A DNA stretch of 64,000 bases from Chersky-840 sp963764205 (GCA_963764205.1 CAVXRN010000004.1:186001-250000); one strand, 5' to 3'; counted from the stretch's first letter, positions 26,723 to 35,675 are shown. Translations and numbers: made by a program. The notes: generated by a model not told the origin, from the letters alone.

Positions 26723-28072
26723 TCATGTCGCTGAGATCAGTGCCTGCATCATGGTGTCGACGGTGCTGACAAGTTTCGCAGATGCCTGATAGGCCTGTTG
26801 GTAGGTGAGCATCTGGACCATTTGGTCGTTGGTGTTGACGCCCTCGATCGCCTGGAGGTTCTGTTGTGCCGCGTTGGCCACCGACGTCTGGGCCGTCACC
26901 TGGTTGTTGATCGCCTGCACCTGCGACCCCAGCCCCTGGATGAGGGACTGGTACTGCTGATCAGGGCCGGTCGGCACGTTGAAGAGCTCGGCCATCGCTT
27001 GCGCGTTGGCACCGTTGTTGGTGGCGTCGGGGAGTGTGGCGGTGTCCGACGCCGCGATGAGCTGCGGGTCGTTGGCGACTGCGGCGTTGACCGTGAGGCC
27101 CGCTGCGCCGGTGCCCTGGAACAGTGGATCGGCGGACCCCGAGGTCCCGGTGGCGGTGTACCCGGCGGCCAGTTGGGTGTTGACCGTGGAGGCGAGGTCG
27201 TTGGCGACCGCGTCGAGTTGGGACTGGTAGGAGGGCAGGTATTGGTTGATGGCCGCCAATTGTCCCGCAATGCTGCCCGAGGAGGCGGGGATGGTGGCCC
27301 CGCTCGCCTGGGCCACCAGCGACATGTCGCCGGTGCTCCCCGTCACCTGCACGGTGTCGCTCCAGGAGCCCTGGACGAGGGTGATGCCCCCGACCTCGAC
27401 GTTCGTGGTCCCGTCGGGCTGGACGACGCCCACCGCGCCGATGGTGGAGGCCAGCTCGCTCAGCACCTGGTTCTGCTGGTCGACGAGGGAGTTGGCGGGA
27501 GAGCCCGAGCCCTGGGTCGCGCCGATCTTCTGGTTCAAGGTCGCAGCCTGCGCCAGGAGCGAGTTGACCTGGGTGACCGAGGACGCCACCTGTGTCTGGG
27601 CGTTGGTCTGCAGGTTGCCGAGCTGTTGCGAGGCTTGTTGGAAGTCCGAGACGAGGTTCTGGGCCAGATCGACGACCTGGGTCCGGGGGGCCGGGTTCGC
27701 CGGGTCCTGGCTCACCGCATCCCACGACTGCCAGAAGCTGGACAGGTCGGCGGAGATCCCCGACGCGCTGGGCTCGGGGAATACCGCCTGCGCGCCCTGC
27801 AGGATCTGTTGCAACGACGTGGTCTGCGACAGGATGCCCTGGGTCTGCTGCGCGTTGGTGGCGAGCAATCCGTCGGTGTTCTGCAGGACCCCGACCGTGC
27901 GGACGCCGTCGCCGACACCGAGGAGGTCGCCGCCGGGATTCGTCGCCAGCGCGACCTTCTCCGACACGTAGCCCGGCGTGTTGGCGTTGGTGAGGTTCTC
28001 CGAGATGGTGTCCATCGCCGTCTGCTGGGCGTCGAGGCCCGACGCGGCGATGTTGAGTGCGAGGTCTCCCAT
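26723..28072 (-). CDS. flgK: flagellar hook-associated protein FlgK (HAP1)
   Basis: 449 residues beginning MGDLALNIAASGLDAQQTAM and ISENLTNANTPGYVSEKV, the rod/hook family N-terminal motif. The C-terminus ends VNTNDQMVQMLTYQQAYQASAKLVSTVDTMMQALI, the matching C-terminal helix. It is somewhat shorter than enterobacterial FlgK. It joins the hook to the filament. Starts upstream at 28234 would add arginine/histidine-rich sequence and are rejected. Confidence 0.95.
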   Translation of the reverse strand: MGDLALNIAASGLDAQQTAMDTISENLTNANTPGYVSEKVALATNPGGDLLGVGDGVRTVGVLQNTDGLLATNAQQTQGILSQTTSLQQILQGAQAVFPEPSASGISADLSSFWQSWDAVSQDPANPAPRTQVVDLAQNLVSDFQQASQQLGNLQTNAQTQVASSVTQVNSLLAQAATLNQKIGATQGSGSPANSLVDQQNQVLSELASTIGAVGVVQPDGTTNVEVGGITLVQGSWSDTVQVTGSTGDMSLVAQASGATIPASSGSIAGQLAAINQYLPSYQSQLDAVANDLASTVNTQLAAGYTATGTSGSADPLFQGTGAAGLTVNAAVANDPQLIAASDTATLPDATNNGANAQAMAELFNVPTGPDQQYQSLIQGLGSQVQAINNQVTAQTSVANAAQQNLQAIEGVNTNDQMVQMLTYQQAYQASAKLVSTVDTMMQALISAT

Positions 28073-28086
28073 GACGACGGCGCTCG

Positions 28087-28569
28087 CTATGCCTTGGCGT
28101 CGAGCATGCGGGGCCGTGGGGCCCCGATCGTGGTCGTCGCCATGGCGGTGTACGACGGGGTCTCTCCGAGCAACGCCAGCGCATCGGTGGTGGCGGCCAA
28201 GTTCCGGGCGAGGATCTCGCGGTTGGCGGCGCACAGCGCGTTGATGCGGTCCACCAGGACGCGCATCACCTGACGACGCTCCCCCAGCACGCGCCGCTCG
28301 TCATCGTCGGGAGTGGCCTCGGCCAGAGCACCGAGCGTCGTGGTGGGCGTGAGGCCCAACTCCTCCGCTGCGGCGATGACCAACGCCTCGCGACGACGGC
28401 TCACGACGTCGAGGTCCTTGACGGCTTGCTCGAACTCCGCGCTGTTGCGAGCCAACAACCGGGGCTTCCCCGCCACCAACACCAGCTGCTCCTGCTCCAA
28501 CTTGAAGGCGAGGTGCTCGAGCGCCTCACTCTCCTCGAACAGGCAGACCACAAGGGCGTTCAATCCCAT
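28087..28569 (-). CDS. flgN: FlgN-family flagellar export chaperone
   Basis: 160 residues from MGLNALVVCLFEESEALEHL. It is almost all helical and has the FlgN profile: a first helix pair around FKLEQEQLVLVAGKPRLLARNS, DLDVVSRRREALVIAAAEELG, then RVLVDRINALCAANREILARNL and a flexible tail. FlgN chaperones FlgK and FlgL, which are the next two genes. An earlier ATG at 28650 is less likely because it lacks family sequence. Confidence 0.8.
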   Translation of the reverse strand: MGLNALVVCLFEESEALEHLAFKLEQEQLVLVAGKPRLLARNSAEFEQAVKDLDVVSRRREALVIAAAEELGLTPTTTLGALAEATPDDDERRVLGERRQVMRVLVDRINALCAANREILARNLAATTDALALLGETPSYTAMATTTIGAPRPRMLDAKA

Positions 28570-28662
28570 CCCGCAGCTATCGGCCGGTTGGCACTCCGGA
28601 TGTAGTCCGCGTCCGCGAAAGTTCATTTTCACGGAGAGTGGTGTCGTCACGCTCCGCGCGCG

Positions 28663-29171
28663 TCACTGGACCACAAAGCTCGTGAAGTACACGGCGCTCA
28701 CTTCTTGCGCGGCGCCGTCGACGGGTGGGGCGATCTTCTGACACAGCACCAGGATCTGCGCCTTGACCTCGGCGCGTCCCCCGGGGCGAGAAGTTGGTCG
28801 TAGGTCTGGGCGCCGAGCACCGTGATGGCGGCGTCGTCGAAGCGAGGGACGTCGGTGGTCGTCGTCTTGGCCGCCACCTTGGTCAGCTGCAACGAGATCG
28901 AGGCCTGGACGAGGTGGCCGTCGGACATGTTCACCGTGAGCTGGTCCAGCGGCAGGATCGTCCCGAGGGGGACGGTCTGGCCGGGCTTGTAGTGCGGCTT
29001 GAGCAGCATCGACTTGGCCTCGAACCCCACGAGGAGCAGCACGACGAGGATGATGATCAATTTCTTCTTGCTCTTCTTGACCTTCTCCTCGCCCGCGCCT
29101 GCTTCCGCGCCGCCATCCGCGCCGGCACCAGCCGACGCGCGAGCACCCTGGTCGGTGGCCATGGCGCTCAT
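28663..29171 (-). CDS. fliL: flagellar basal-body protein FliL, one-base frameshift near 28780
   Basis: MSAMATDQGARA leads to a basic segment, one membrane helix (KKLIIILVVLLLVGF) and the periplasmic domain (QTVPLGTILPLDQLTVNMSDGHLVQASISLQL). The frame then breaks at a C5 run (28778-28782): the continued frame reads nonsense, while one more base gives APGGRAEVKAQILVLCQKI and the normal FliL end SAVYFTSFVVQ at 28663. The intact protein would be about 169 residues. FliL lies around the stator and supports torque. It overlaps motB by 4 bp. Confidence 0.85.
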
Positions 29172-29980
29172 GGTTGGGCTGCTCCTGGGGCGAGGACGAC
29201 GATGTCGATCCGGCGGTCGAGAGCGCGACCCGCCGCGCTGGTGTTGGGCGCGACGGGGTGGGTGTCACCGAACCCGGTGGCCGCCAGGCGATCGGAGTCG
29301 ATGCCGTCCTGCTCGGTCAGCCTCGTCGCCACGCTGGCGGCGCGCACCGCGCTCAGCTCCTCGTTCGAGTCGTAGGGCCCGCCGGTGATGGCTTGGTCGT
29401 CGGTGTAGCCCTCGACGTCCATGTTGTTGCCCGTCGTCTTCAGGACCGACGCCACGGAGTCGACCACGGCGTCGCCCTCGGGCCCGAGGTCGGCGGAGTC
29501 ACTGGCGAAGAAGACCTTGTCGGTGAGGATCTGGACCACGAGGCCGCGCGTCGAGAAGGACGTGCTGAGCACCCCCTGCAGGTTGGCGGCCTGCGCCGCC
29601 TTCTGGATCTGCTGGTTGATGGTCTCGAGCTGGGCTTCGGCCGACGCCGACAGTTTCGTGGGCGTCGAGGCAGACACCTGCTTGGTGGGCGAGGCGATGC
29701 TCGGATGCTGCTGGACCTGGCGCGGACCGGCGGTGGGCGTGAGGCTGTCGTACTGCTCGACCCCGTTGCTCGAGGGGAGGACGCCGGGATTGGGGGAGAA
29801 GCTCTGCTTGAACCCCAAGGCCAACGCCTCGAACTTCTTGGTGCTGATGGTGCTGACCGCAAAGAGCACGATGAACAACGCCAGGAGCAGCGTGATCATG
29901 TCGGCGTACGTCAGCAGCCACCGCTCCTCGTTGGCCGCCTCCGCCTCCTCGGCCGCCTCGCCCGCCAGGCGCCGTCTCAT
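29168..29980 (-). CDS. motB: flagellar stator protein MotB
   Basis: 270 residues. The N-terminal helix RWLLTYADMITLLLALFIVLFAV contains the proton-accepting Asp of MotB, followed by a plug and linker. The OmpA-like peptidoglycan-binding domain is at about residues 145-265 (FASDSADLGPEGDAVVDSVA, VEGYTDDQ, NEELSAVRAASVATRL, GRALDRRIDIVVL). It anchors the stator to the wall. Overlaps motA by 4 bp upstream and fliL by 4 bp downstream. Confidence 0.95.
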   Translation of the reverse strand: MRRRLAGEAAEEAEAANEERWLLTYADMITLLLALFIVLFAVSTISTKKFEALALGFKQSFSPNPGVLPSSNGVEQYDSLTPTAGPRQVQQHPSIASPTKQVSASTPTKLSASAEAQLETINQQIQKAAQAANLQGVLSTSFSTRGLVVQILTDKVFFASDSADLGPEGDAVVDSVASVLKTTGNNMDVEGYTDDQAITGGPYDSNEELSAVRAASVATRLTEQDGIDSDRLAATGFGDTHPVAPNTSAAGRALDRRIDIVVLAPGAAQP

Positions 29981-30771
29981 GCCGCTTCCTTCGACGCTCG
30001 CCCCGTGGAGGCGCGCTCACTGGCGGGGAGATAGGACTGGAGTCGAGCGGCGATGAGCCTCGGGCTGCTTCCGGCCTGGATGGCGAGGAGCCCGTCGACG
30101 ATCATCCGCTTGTGGTGCACCTCGAGCTCCGAGGCACGCTTGAGCTTGTTGGAGATCGGGAGCCACAACAGGTTGGCCGCCAACACACCCCAGAGCGTGG
30201 CGGTGAAGGCCGAACCGATCGCCGGGCCGATGACGTTGGGGTTCGACAGGTTGGCGAGCACGTGGATCAAGCCGATCACGGTGCCGATGATCCCGAGCGT
30301 GGGGGAGAACCCTCCCATGTCGCCGAAGAACTTCGAGCCCGCCTTGTGGCGTTCTTTCAGGGCGATGATCTCGCCTTCGAGGATCTCCTGGATCTCCTCG
30401 GGGTCGACGCCGTCCGCGGTCATCTCGAGCCCGCGGCGGAAGAACGGGTCCTCGACACCTTCGGCCGCCTTGTCCAGCGCCAAGAGCCCGTCGCGCCTGG
30501 CCAGTTCGGCCAGGTTGACGAGCTTGGCGATCTCGTCGCTGGGATCGGCCTCGGGCACGCCGAGCGCGGCCTTCAGGACGTCTTTGAACTTCTTCACGTC
30601 GTTCTTCATGAACCCCGCCGCGGCCGCGGCGGCCGTGCCCCCGAAGACGAGCAGGATGGGCGCGGGCTTGAACAGCAGCGTGGGGCTCGACCCGTCGACG
30701 ATCATGGAGAGGAACACTGCGACGAGCGCTCCACCCACCGCCATCGGGGTCATGCGGTCCATCTTCGTCAT
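29977..30771 (-). CDS. motA: flagellar stator protein MotA
   Basis: 264 residues with four membrane helices and the large cytoplasmic loop. Motifs include ILLVFGGTAAAAAAGF, EGVEDPFFRRGLEMTADGVDPEEI, then DMGGFSPTLGIIGTVIGLIHVLANL and GSAFTATLWGVLAANLLWLPI, which hold the pore residues. It forms the ion-driven stator with MotB. The start overlaps flbD by 4 bp, so flbD-motA-motB-fliL are translated together. Confidence 0.96.
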   Translation of the reverse strand: MTKMDRMTPMAVGGALVAVFLSMIVDGSSPTLLFKPAPILLVFGGTAAAAAAGFMKNDVKKFKDVLKAALGVPEADPSDEIAKLVNLAELARRDGLLALDKAAEGVEDPFFRRGLEMTADGVDPEEIQEILEGEIIALKERHKAGSKFFGDMGGFSPTLGIIGTVIGLIHVLANLSNPNVIGPAIGSAFTATLWGVLAANLLWLPISNKLKRASELEVHHKRMIVDGLLAIQAGSSPRLIAARLQSYLPASERASTGRASKEAA

Positions 30772-31064
30772 GACTGCATGCCCCCGGAGTCGCAGTCGTC
30801 GAGGTCAGGTGCCCCGCCTCGAACGACATGAAGATGAGTACTGCGGACAGCGTCGGGATCTTGCGCCATCCGGAAGGCCAGGTTGAGCAGCGTCGCGCGG
30901 AAGACCTGGACCTTTTCGGTGATCTCGTCGATGGACTCCCCGACCACGTACTTGGTGCCGCTGGTCAAGGTGACGACGGTGTCGGGAGTCTCCTCGATCC
31001 GCTCGATCAAGTCAGGGTTAATCGCAATGCGCTCGCCGCTGTGAAAGCGCGCGAGGGAGATCAT
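30768..31064 (-). CDS. flbD: FlbD/SwrD-family flagellar protein
   Basis: 98 residues: MISLARFHSGERIAINPDLIERIEETPDTVVTL, then SGTKYVVGESIDEITEKV. This is the whole FlbD domain (about 60 residues), followed by a tail of some 35 residues with DPDAVRSTHLHVVRGG. In Bacillus its relative SwrD raises motor torque; it regularly precedes motAB, as here. The tail is longer than usual. Confidence 0.88.
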   Translation of the reverse strand: MISLARFHSGERIAINPDLIERIEETPDTVVTLTSGTKYVVGESIDEITEKVQVFRATLLNLAFRMAQDPDAVRSTHLHVVRGGAPDLDDCDSGGMQS

Positions 31065-31082
31065 CGGTCCTCCCGTGCTAAG

Positions 31083-31105
31083 GGGCCGGCGTCAGACGCC
31101 GGCCC
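31083..31105. terminator. 10-bp GC hairpin between fliC and flbD
   Basis: GGGCCGGCGT pairs perfectly with ACGCCGGCCC around a CAG loop. It lies 19 bp before the flbD start on the minus strand and after fliC. No T-run follows in either direction, which is common in high-GC genomes. It may end leftover fliC transcription or act in the flbD leader. Confidence 0.5.
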
Positions 31106-31185
31106 TCCGGTCCCAGTCGAGTTCGAAACCGCGACGCGGTTCGGTCGTCAGTCAGGCCTCGACGTGTTCAAGCTCGGGTCCCTCC

Positions 31186-31215
31186 CCCCCGGGGACGACG
31201 CATCGTCCCCGGGGG
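31186..31215 (-). terminator. strong flagellin terminator hairpin
   Basis: A perfect 13-bp stem (CCCCCGGGGACGA / TCGTCCCCGGGGG) with a 4-base CGCA loop begins 19 bp after the fliC stop. It is the strongest hairpin seen in the window and is placed to end or stabilise the flagellin message. With a second hairpin 80 bp on, it insulates the flbD-motAB operon. Confidence 0.75.
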
Positions 31216-31233
31216 TTCAGGCCCGTCCCCCGA

Positions 31234-32070
31234 CTAGGCGAGGAGCTTCAGGACCAGCGAAGGCGTCTGTTGCGCTTGGCTCAACATCGCCACGCCTGAT
31301 TGCAGCAGGATCTGATCCGTTGTGAACTGGGTCGTCTCCTGGGCGAAGTTCACGTCCACGAGCCCCGAGTACGCAGCGGTCAGGTTCTGCTGGCCGACCG
31401 TGAGGTTGGCCACGACCACCGACAGCTGGTTCTGGATGGCACCGACGTTGGCTTCAACCGAGGCCACGTTGCTGATGGCCGCCTGGACCGCACTGATGGC
31501 CGCCTGGGCGCTGGCCTGCGAGGCCACACTGACCGTCGTCGACGCCACGCCGAGCGCACCCGTGGTGGCGGCGCCGACCGTGAGCACGAGCTGCTGGCTC
31601 GAGCTGTCGAACGCACCCACCTGCAGGCTCTGGTTCGAGAACGTGCCATCGAGCAGCACCTTGGTGCCGTACGACGTGGTGGTGGCGATCTGGTCGATCT
31701 GGTTCTGCAGGGCGACGAACTCCTGCTCGTTGGCGTTCAGCGACGGGGTGTCGTTGGTGGCGCCGTTCGAGGAGCTCAGAGCGAGCTGGTTCATCGTCTG
31801 CAGGATCGAGGTGATCTGGTTGAGAGCACCACTGGCCGTCTGGATCAACGACACGCCTGCCTGGGCGTTGGAGATCGCCTGCGTGAAACCGTTGGCCTGC
31901 GACTCCAGGCCCTCAGCCACCACGTAGCCAGCCGGGTTGTCAGCGGCAGTCTGGATGGCGAGACCCGAAGAGAGCTCCGAGATCGCCTTGGACATTGAGT
32001 TGTCGGTGGCGTTCAGGTTGTCGAACGCGTTGATCGCCGACTGGTTCGTGTTGACTACGAGGGAAGACAT
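31234..32070 (-). CDS. fliC: flagellin (filament protein)
   Basis: 278 residues with the D0/D1 ends of flagellin: N-terminal NTNQSAINAFDNLNATDNSM, SSGLAIQTAADNPAGYVVAEGLESQ, and C-terminal AYSGLVDVNFAQETTQFTTDQILLQSGVAMLSQAQQTPSLVLKLL. The variable central part is very short, so the filament surface is minimal. A near-ideal ribosome site (AAGGAGGAAACGG then ATG) predicts strong expression. FliW at the end of the next group and CsrA likely control translation. It diverges from fliD. Confidence 0.96.
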   Translation of the reverse strand: MSSLVVNTNQSAINAFDNLNATDNSMSKAISELSSGLAIQTAADNPAGYVVAEGLESQANGFTQAISNAQAGVSLIQTASGALNQITSILQTMNQLALSSSNGATNDTPSLNANEQEFVALQNQIDQIATTTSYGTKVLLDGTFSNQSLQVGAFDSSSQQLVLTVGAATTGALGVASTTVSVASQASAQAAISAVQAAISNVASVEANVGAIQNQLSVVVANLTVGQQNLTAAYSGLVDVNFAQETTQFTTDQILLQSGVAMLSQAQQTPSLVLKLLA

Positions 32071-32446
32071 CCGTTTCCTCCTTGGGTTTCAAGCCCCGTC
32101 CGTGGAGCTCTTGGCGTGTTCGTCCTGGCCGATCCGATCTGGTCCGGTTACGGGACGGTGCCATTCTTCGACCTTGGTGCCGGGATACTTGAGGGCAATT
32201 TCCCCGGTTTCCTGGACCAGCGGGTTCCCCGGTTTCCTGGCCGAGCGGGTTCTCGGTTTCCCGGACCACCGGGCCCCAGGGTCCGGTGCGTGGCACCCCC
32301 CGTCTATCGGCCGTCGGGCGGCCCCCCTGGAGCGGGGCGGCGCCGGTCGGGGATCGCTCAAGACCGACCCGGAACGGGCCGAAGACTGTGCAGTTCAGTC
32401 GGCGGTGGAGCCGGCTCCCGAGCGCGGACGGGAGGAGAAAGAGCTC
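32071..32446. promoter_or_regulatory. divergent fliC/fliD promoter region
   Basis: 376 bp without a gene between the flagellin and cap genes, both of which start with good ribosome sites (AAGGAGGAAAC before fliC; GGAGGAGAAAG before fliD). It must hold both promoters. No unambiguous sigma-28 box (TAAA-N15-GCCGATAA) was found; GGCCGATCC at about 32128 is only a partial match without a -35. A 25-bp triple repeat lies in the middle. Confidence 0.6.
32201..32275. repeat. three tandem 25-bp repeats between fliC and fliD
   Basis: Units begin at 32201, 32226 and 32251. Units one and two differ at two bases; the third is more diverged (about seven changes against unit one). The shared core is CCGGTTTCC-GG near the start and a GCGGGT end. 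Being 205-280 bp upstream of the fliC start on one side and 170-245 bp before fliD on the other, it could be a regulator array or a minisatellite. Confidence 0.85.
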
Positions 32447-34978
32447 ATGACGGTAGTGCCCACCTCGATCACCACTCCCTCTGTCGTCGACTACGGCCTC
32501 GAGTCGGGGCTCAACACCCAGCAGATCATCCAGGCCGAGCTCGAGCCCTACCAGCAACCCGAGACCGACCTGCAGAACCAGCAGACCACGCTCAATTCCA
32601 ATGTGTCGGAGTACCAGCAGATCAACAGCGACCTGATGGCACTCCAGACCGACGCGTCGGCCCTGGCGCAGTCGAGCGGCTGGAACGCTCGTCAGGCGAC
32701 CTCCTCCGACACCGGCGTCGCCACGGCCACCGCCGCGCCCGGCACGCCGGCCGGGTCGTTGCAATTCGTCGTCCAACGGTTGGCGTCGGCCAACTCGCTC
32801 GTGTCCAGCGGGACGGTGTCCTCGACGGCGCAGATCGTGGACAGCCAGCCCTCGTTCCTCGTGTCCCAGGCCGGCGCGCTGGGCTTCGCCGGTCTGGCCG
32901 CGGGAACCGGGCTCACCCTCGGCGCCCACACCATCGACGTCACCCAGTCCTCACAAGCCGCCTCGACCACGGGCACCGTCGCGCTGGGATCGCAGTCGTC
33001 GGGGATCAACGTCGTCACGGGCTCGAACGACACCCTGGCCGTGAGCGTCAACGGCACGGCCTACAACCTCACGATCGCCCCCAGCCCCACCGGCGGGTAC
33101 AGCGCCAGCGGGCTGCTCACCGCCGTGCAGAACGCCATCTCGGCTGCGGGCGCCGGCGGAGTCCTGCAAGCCGGGTACGGGGCCAATGGCGACCTGACGC
33201 TCTCCACCGTGGACCAGGGCTCGAGCCAGAGCCTGCAGGTCACCGGCGGCACCGCGCTCGCCACGTTGGGGCTGTCGGCCATGGCCAGTGCCGCGGTCGG
33301 CGTGGACGGCATCGTGAGCGTGGACGGGACGTCCAACGTGCTGAGCACCGTCACCCCGGGCGGGTCCGTCACCCTCAACGGCACCGCCGGCGCCACGGTC
33401 ACCGCCACCATCGAGGCGGCGTCGACCCAGGGCCAGGTGAACAGCCCGCTGTTGACGGCGGGGTCGGCCACCGCCACCAACGTCTCGACCGGCAACGGGT
33501 CGCTGGCCGACATCGTGGCCAACATCAACGCCGCGGGGCTCGGCGTCACGGCCTCGGCCGTGCAGACCGGCACCAACCAGTACCTGCTCCAGCTGTCCTC
33601 GTCGACCACCGGCACCAACTCGGACCTCTCGGTGGACATGAACGCCTTCGCCTCGTCGTCGCTGGGCGCGCTGAACGTGGCCTCGGCCGGGACCAACGCC
33701 GAGGTCCTCGTGGGTGGCGCCGGTGGCTACGCGTTCCAGTCCCAGACCAACACCGTGACGGGGCTGCTGCCCGGTCTCACGGTCAATCTCCTCACCACCA
33801 GCTCGACGCCGGTGACCGTCAGCGTCACGCCCGACGCCACCGCCGCCTCCAACGCGGTGCAGCAGCTCGTCACCGATGCCAACACCGTGCTCTCCGACAT
33901 CCAGACCAATGCCGGGTACAACGCCCAGACCAAGACGGGCGGGCCGCTCATGGGCTCGGCCGTGTTGCAGAGCGTGACCAACGAGGTGCAGTCGATCTTC
34001 GCGTCGGTGGCCGGTTCGTCGTCGTTCGGCAACGCCTTGAACATCGGCCTCTCGTTGAAAAACGGCCAGGTGCAGTTCGACCAGTCGGCCTTCGAGCAGG
34101 CCTACGCGACCAACCCGACCCAGGTGGCGGCGCTGTTCACCCAGGACGGCTCCTACACCCCGGCGTCGCCCGCCTATACCGGCCAGGTCTCGCTGTCCTA
34201 CGCGGCGACCGCCAGCAGAGCCGGCAACTACGACGTCCAGATCAGCCAGTCGGCCTCACAGGCCACCGACAACGGCGCCGTGCTGGCGTCGGGATCGGTG
34301 GCAGCCGCCGAGCAGTTGACGGTCTCGATGGGGTCGGACTCCGCCCAGTACAGCACCACGGCGGGCGAGTCGCTGGCCTCGGTGGCCGCCGGCCTGAACG
34401 CGGCATTCGCCGCCGCGGGCATCTCCCTGTCGGCCCAGGTCGCCAACGGGGGCCAACAGCTCGTGCTCACCTCGGACAACTACGGGAGCCAGGCGGCCTT
34501 CACCGTCGCGTCGACCAACACCGCGGCGGGGACCACGGGTCTCTCGGGGACCTTCGCCGGCGTCGACGTGGCCGGGACCATCAACGGGGTGGCGGCCACC
34601 GGGCAGGGCCAGTTCCTCACGGCCCCGACCTCGGACCCCACCCTGGCGGGATTGTCGGTGCAGGTCACGACGCCCAACGTCTCTTCGCTCACCGACCTCG
34701 GCACGCTCTCCTACGAGCCCGGGATCGCCCAGGCGCTCAGCTCCCTGGCGACGGCGATGTCCGACCCCACCCAGGGCGAGATCACCCAGACGGTCCAGAA
34801 CATCCAGAACCAGTCGACCGGGCTGAACAGCCAGATCTCGTTCTACGCCAACATCGTGAGCCAGGAGCAGAAGTCGCTCCTGAACCAGTACGCCACCTTG
34901 GAGTCCACCCTCGGGACGCTCAAGAACCAGAGCTCCACCCTGACCGCCGAGCTGGCCCAGATTTCGGCCAACGGATAG
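32447..34978 (+). CDS. fliD: flagellar filament cap protein FliD (HAP2), unusually long
   Basis: 843 residues from ATG 32447; typical FliD is 430-700. The N-terminal FliD_N segment is clear (SVVDYGLESGLNTQQIIQAELE, ETDLQNQQTTLNSNVSEYQQINSDLMAL), and the C-terminal FliD_C contains PGLTVNL, VSVTPDATAASNAVQQLV and the end helix (QNQSTGLNSQISFYANIVSQEQKSLLNQYATLEST). The extra length is Ser/Thr/Ala-rich beta domains with SGA and VTATIEAA motifs. It caps the filament and helps flagellin fold. A GTG 510 bp upstream is open but covers promoter sequence and is rejected. Confidence 0.93.
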   Translation: MTVVPTSITTPSVVDYGLESGLNTQQIIQAELEPYQQPETDLQNQQTTLNSNVSEYQQINSDLMALQTDASALAQSSGWNARQATSSDTGVATATAAPGTPAGSLQFVVQRLASANSLVSSGTVSSTAQIVDSQPSFLVSQAGALGFAGLAAGTGLTLGAHTIDVTQSSQAASTTGTVALGSQSSGINVVTGSNDTLAVSVNGTAYNLTIAPSPTGGYSASGLLTAVQNAISAAGAGGVLQAGYGANGDLTLSTVDQGSSQSLQVTGGTALATLGLSAMASAAVGVDGIVSVDGTSNVLSTVTPGGSVTLNGTAGATVTATIEAASTQGQVNSPLLTAGSATATNVSTGNGSLADIVANINAAGLGVTASAVQTGTNQYLLQLSSSTTGTNSDLSVDMNAFASSSLGALNVASAGTNAEVLVGGAGGYAFQSQTNTVTGLLPGLTVNLLTTSSTPVTVSVTPDATAASNAVQQLVTDANTVLSDIQTNAGYNAQTKTGGPLMGSAVLQSVTNEVQSIFASVAGSSSFGNALNIGLSLKNGQVQFDQSAFEQAYATNPTQVAALFTQDGSYTPASPAYTGQVSLSYAATASRAGNYDVQISQSASQATDNGAVLASGSVAAAEQLTVSMGSDSAQYSTTAGESLASVAAGLNAAFAAAGISLSAQVANGGQQLVLTSDNYGSQAAFTVASTNTAAGTTGLSGTFAGVDVAGTINGVAATGQGQFLTAPTSDPTLAGLSVQVTTPNVSSLTDLGTLSYEPGIAQALSSLATAMSDPTQGEITQTVQNIQNQSTGLNSQISFYANIVSQEQKSLLNQYATLESTLGTLKNQSSTLTAELAQISANG

Positions 34979-34999
34979 TCCCGGAGATCGAGACGTATC

Positions 35000-35413
35000 G
35001 TGACCGTTACCCACGCGGCGAGCTTGCGGCGGCGCTACCTCGCTGACGCCGTCGAGACCGCCGGGCCCGCAGTGCGGCTCACCATGCTCTACGACGCCCT
35101 CGACCTCGACCTGTGTCGGGCCGATGCCGCGTTCGAGACCGGGGACCTCAAGGCGATCAACGACAATCTCGTGCACGCCCAGGAGATCATCCTCACCCTG
35201 CGCGACACCATCAAGCCCGAGCTGTGGGACGGTGCCCCTCGGCTCATCGCCCTCCACAACTACTTCCTCATGGAGCTGCTCGGCGCCAACCTCGACAAGG
35301 ACCGCCAACGAGCCGCCGCCACCGCCGCGCTCATCGGCCGCATCGGCGACGCATGGCGCCAGGCGGCCGAGACCGTCACCGACGGAAAGGAGCGCACCAG
35401 TGGCGTGGCCTGA
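35000..35413 (+). CDS. fliS: flagellar export chaperone FliS
   Basis: 137 residues from GTG: SLRRRYLADAVETAGPAVRLTMLYDALDLDL, then LVHAQEIILTLRDTIKPELWDGAPRLIALHNYFLMELLGANLDKD, the four-helix FliS fold that binds the flagellin C-terminus and blocks early polymerisation. It starts 21 bp after fliD and overlaps the next gene by 14 bp. Confidence 0.92.
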   Translation: MTVTHAASLRRRYLADAVETAGPAVRLTMLYDALDLDLCRADAAFETGDLKAINDNLVHAQEIILTLRDTIKPELWDGAPRLIALHNYFLMELLGANLDKDRQRAAATAALIGRIGDAWRQAAETVTDGKERTSGVA

Positions 35414-35675
35414 GCTGCTCGACGACATCGAACGCCGCCTCGCCGACGTGGAGCGGGGACTGACCACGGGCGCGGTCACGGTGACCCCTTTCGTGCTGCC
35501 CGAGGACCTGGGCCCGCTGCCGCCGGAGCTCCGTGAGCGAGCGGCCCGGGCCTTGCGCGCCACCCTGGCCATGGAGGCCGAGGTCGAGTCGACCCGTGAG
35601 CGGGTCGCCGACTCCCTTCGTCGGAGCCGGGTCCCCACCAGAAGGCCCGCCGCCTACCTCGACACGCGCATCTGA
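35400..35675 (+). CDS. FliT-like small flagellar protein
   Basis: 91 residues from GTG 35400 with AAAGGAG upstream. Helical throughout (ELLDDIERRLADVERGLTTGA, ELRERAARALRATLAMEAEVESTRERVADSLRR). Position after fliD-fliS is that of fliT, the FliD chaperone, and size fits, but sequence identity to FliT cannot be judged by eye. Called FliT-like by context only. Confidence 0.65.
   Translation: MAWPELLDDIERRLADVERGLTTGAVTVTPFVLPEDLGPLPPELRERAARALRATLAMEAEVESTRERVADSLRRSRVPTRRPAAYLDTRI

Noticed and set aside
32120..32140. GGCCGATCC as a sigma-28 -10 box (also near 60335)
   Set aside because: Only part of the consensus, with no matching TAAA at the right spacing in either place.
31937..32446. Extending fliD upstream to the first in-frame start
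   Set aside because: It would cross the promoter and tandem repeat and overlap fliC; FliD family sequence begins at 32447 behind a good ribosome site.
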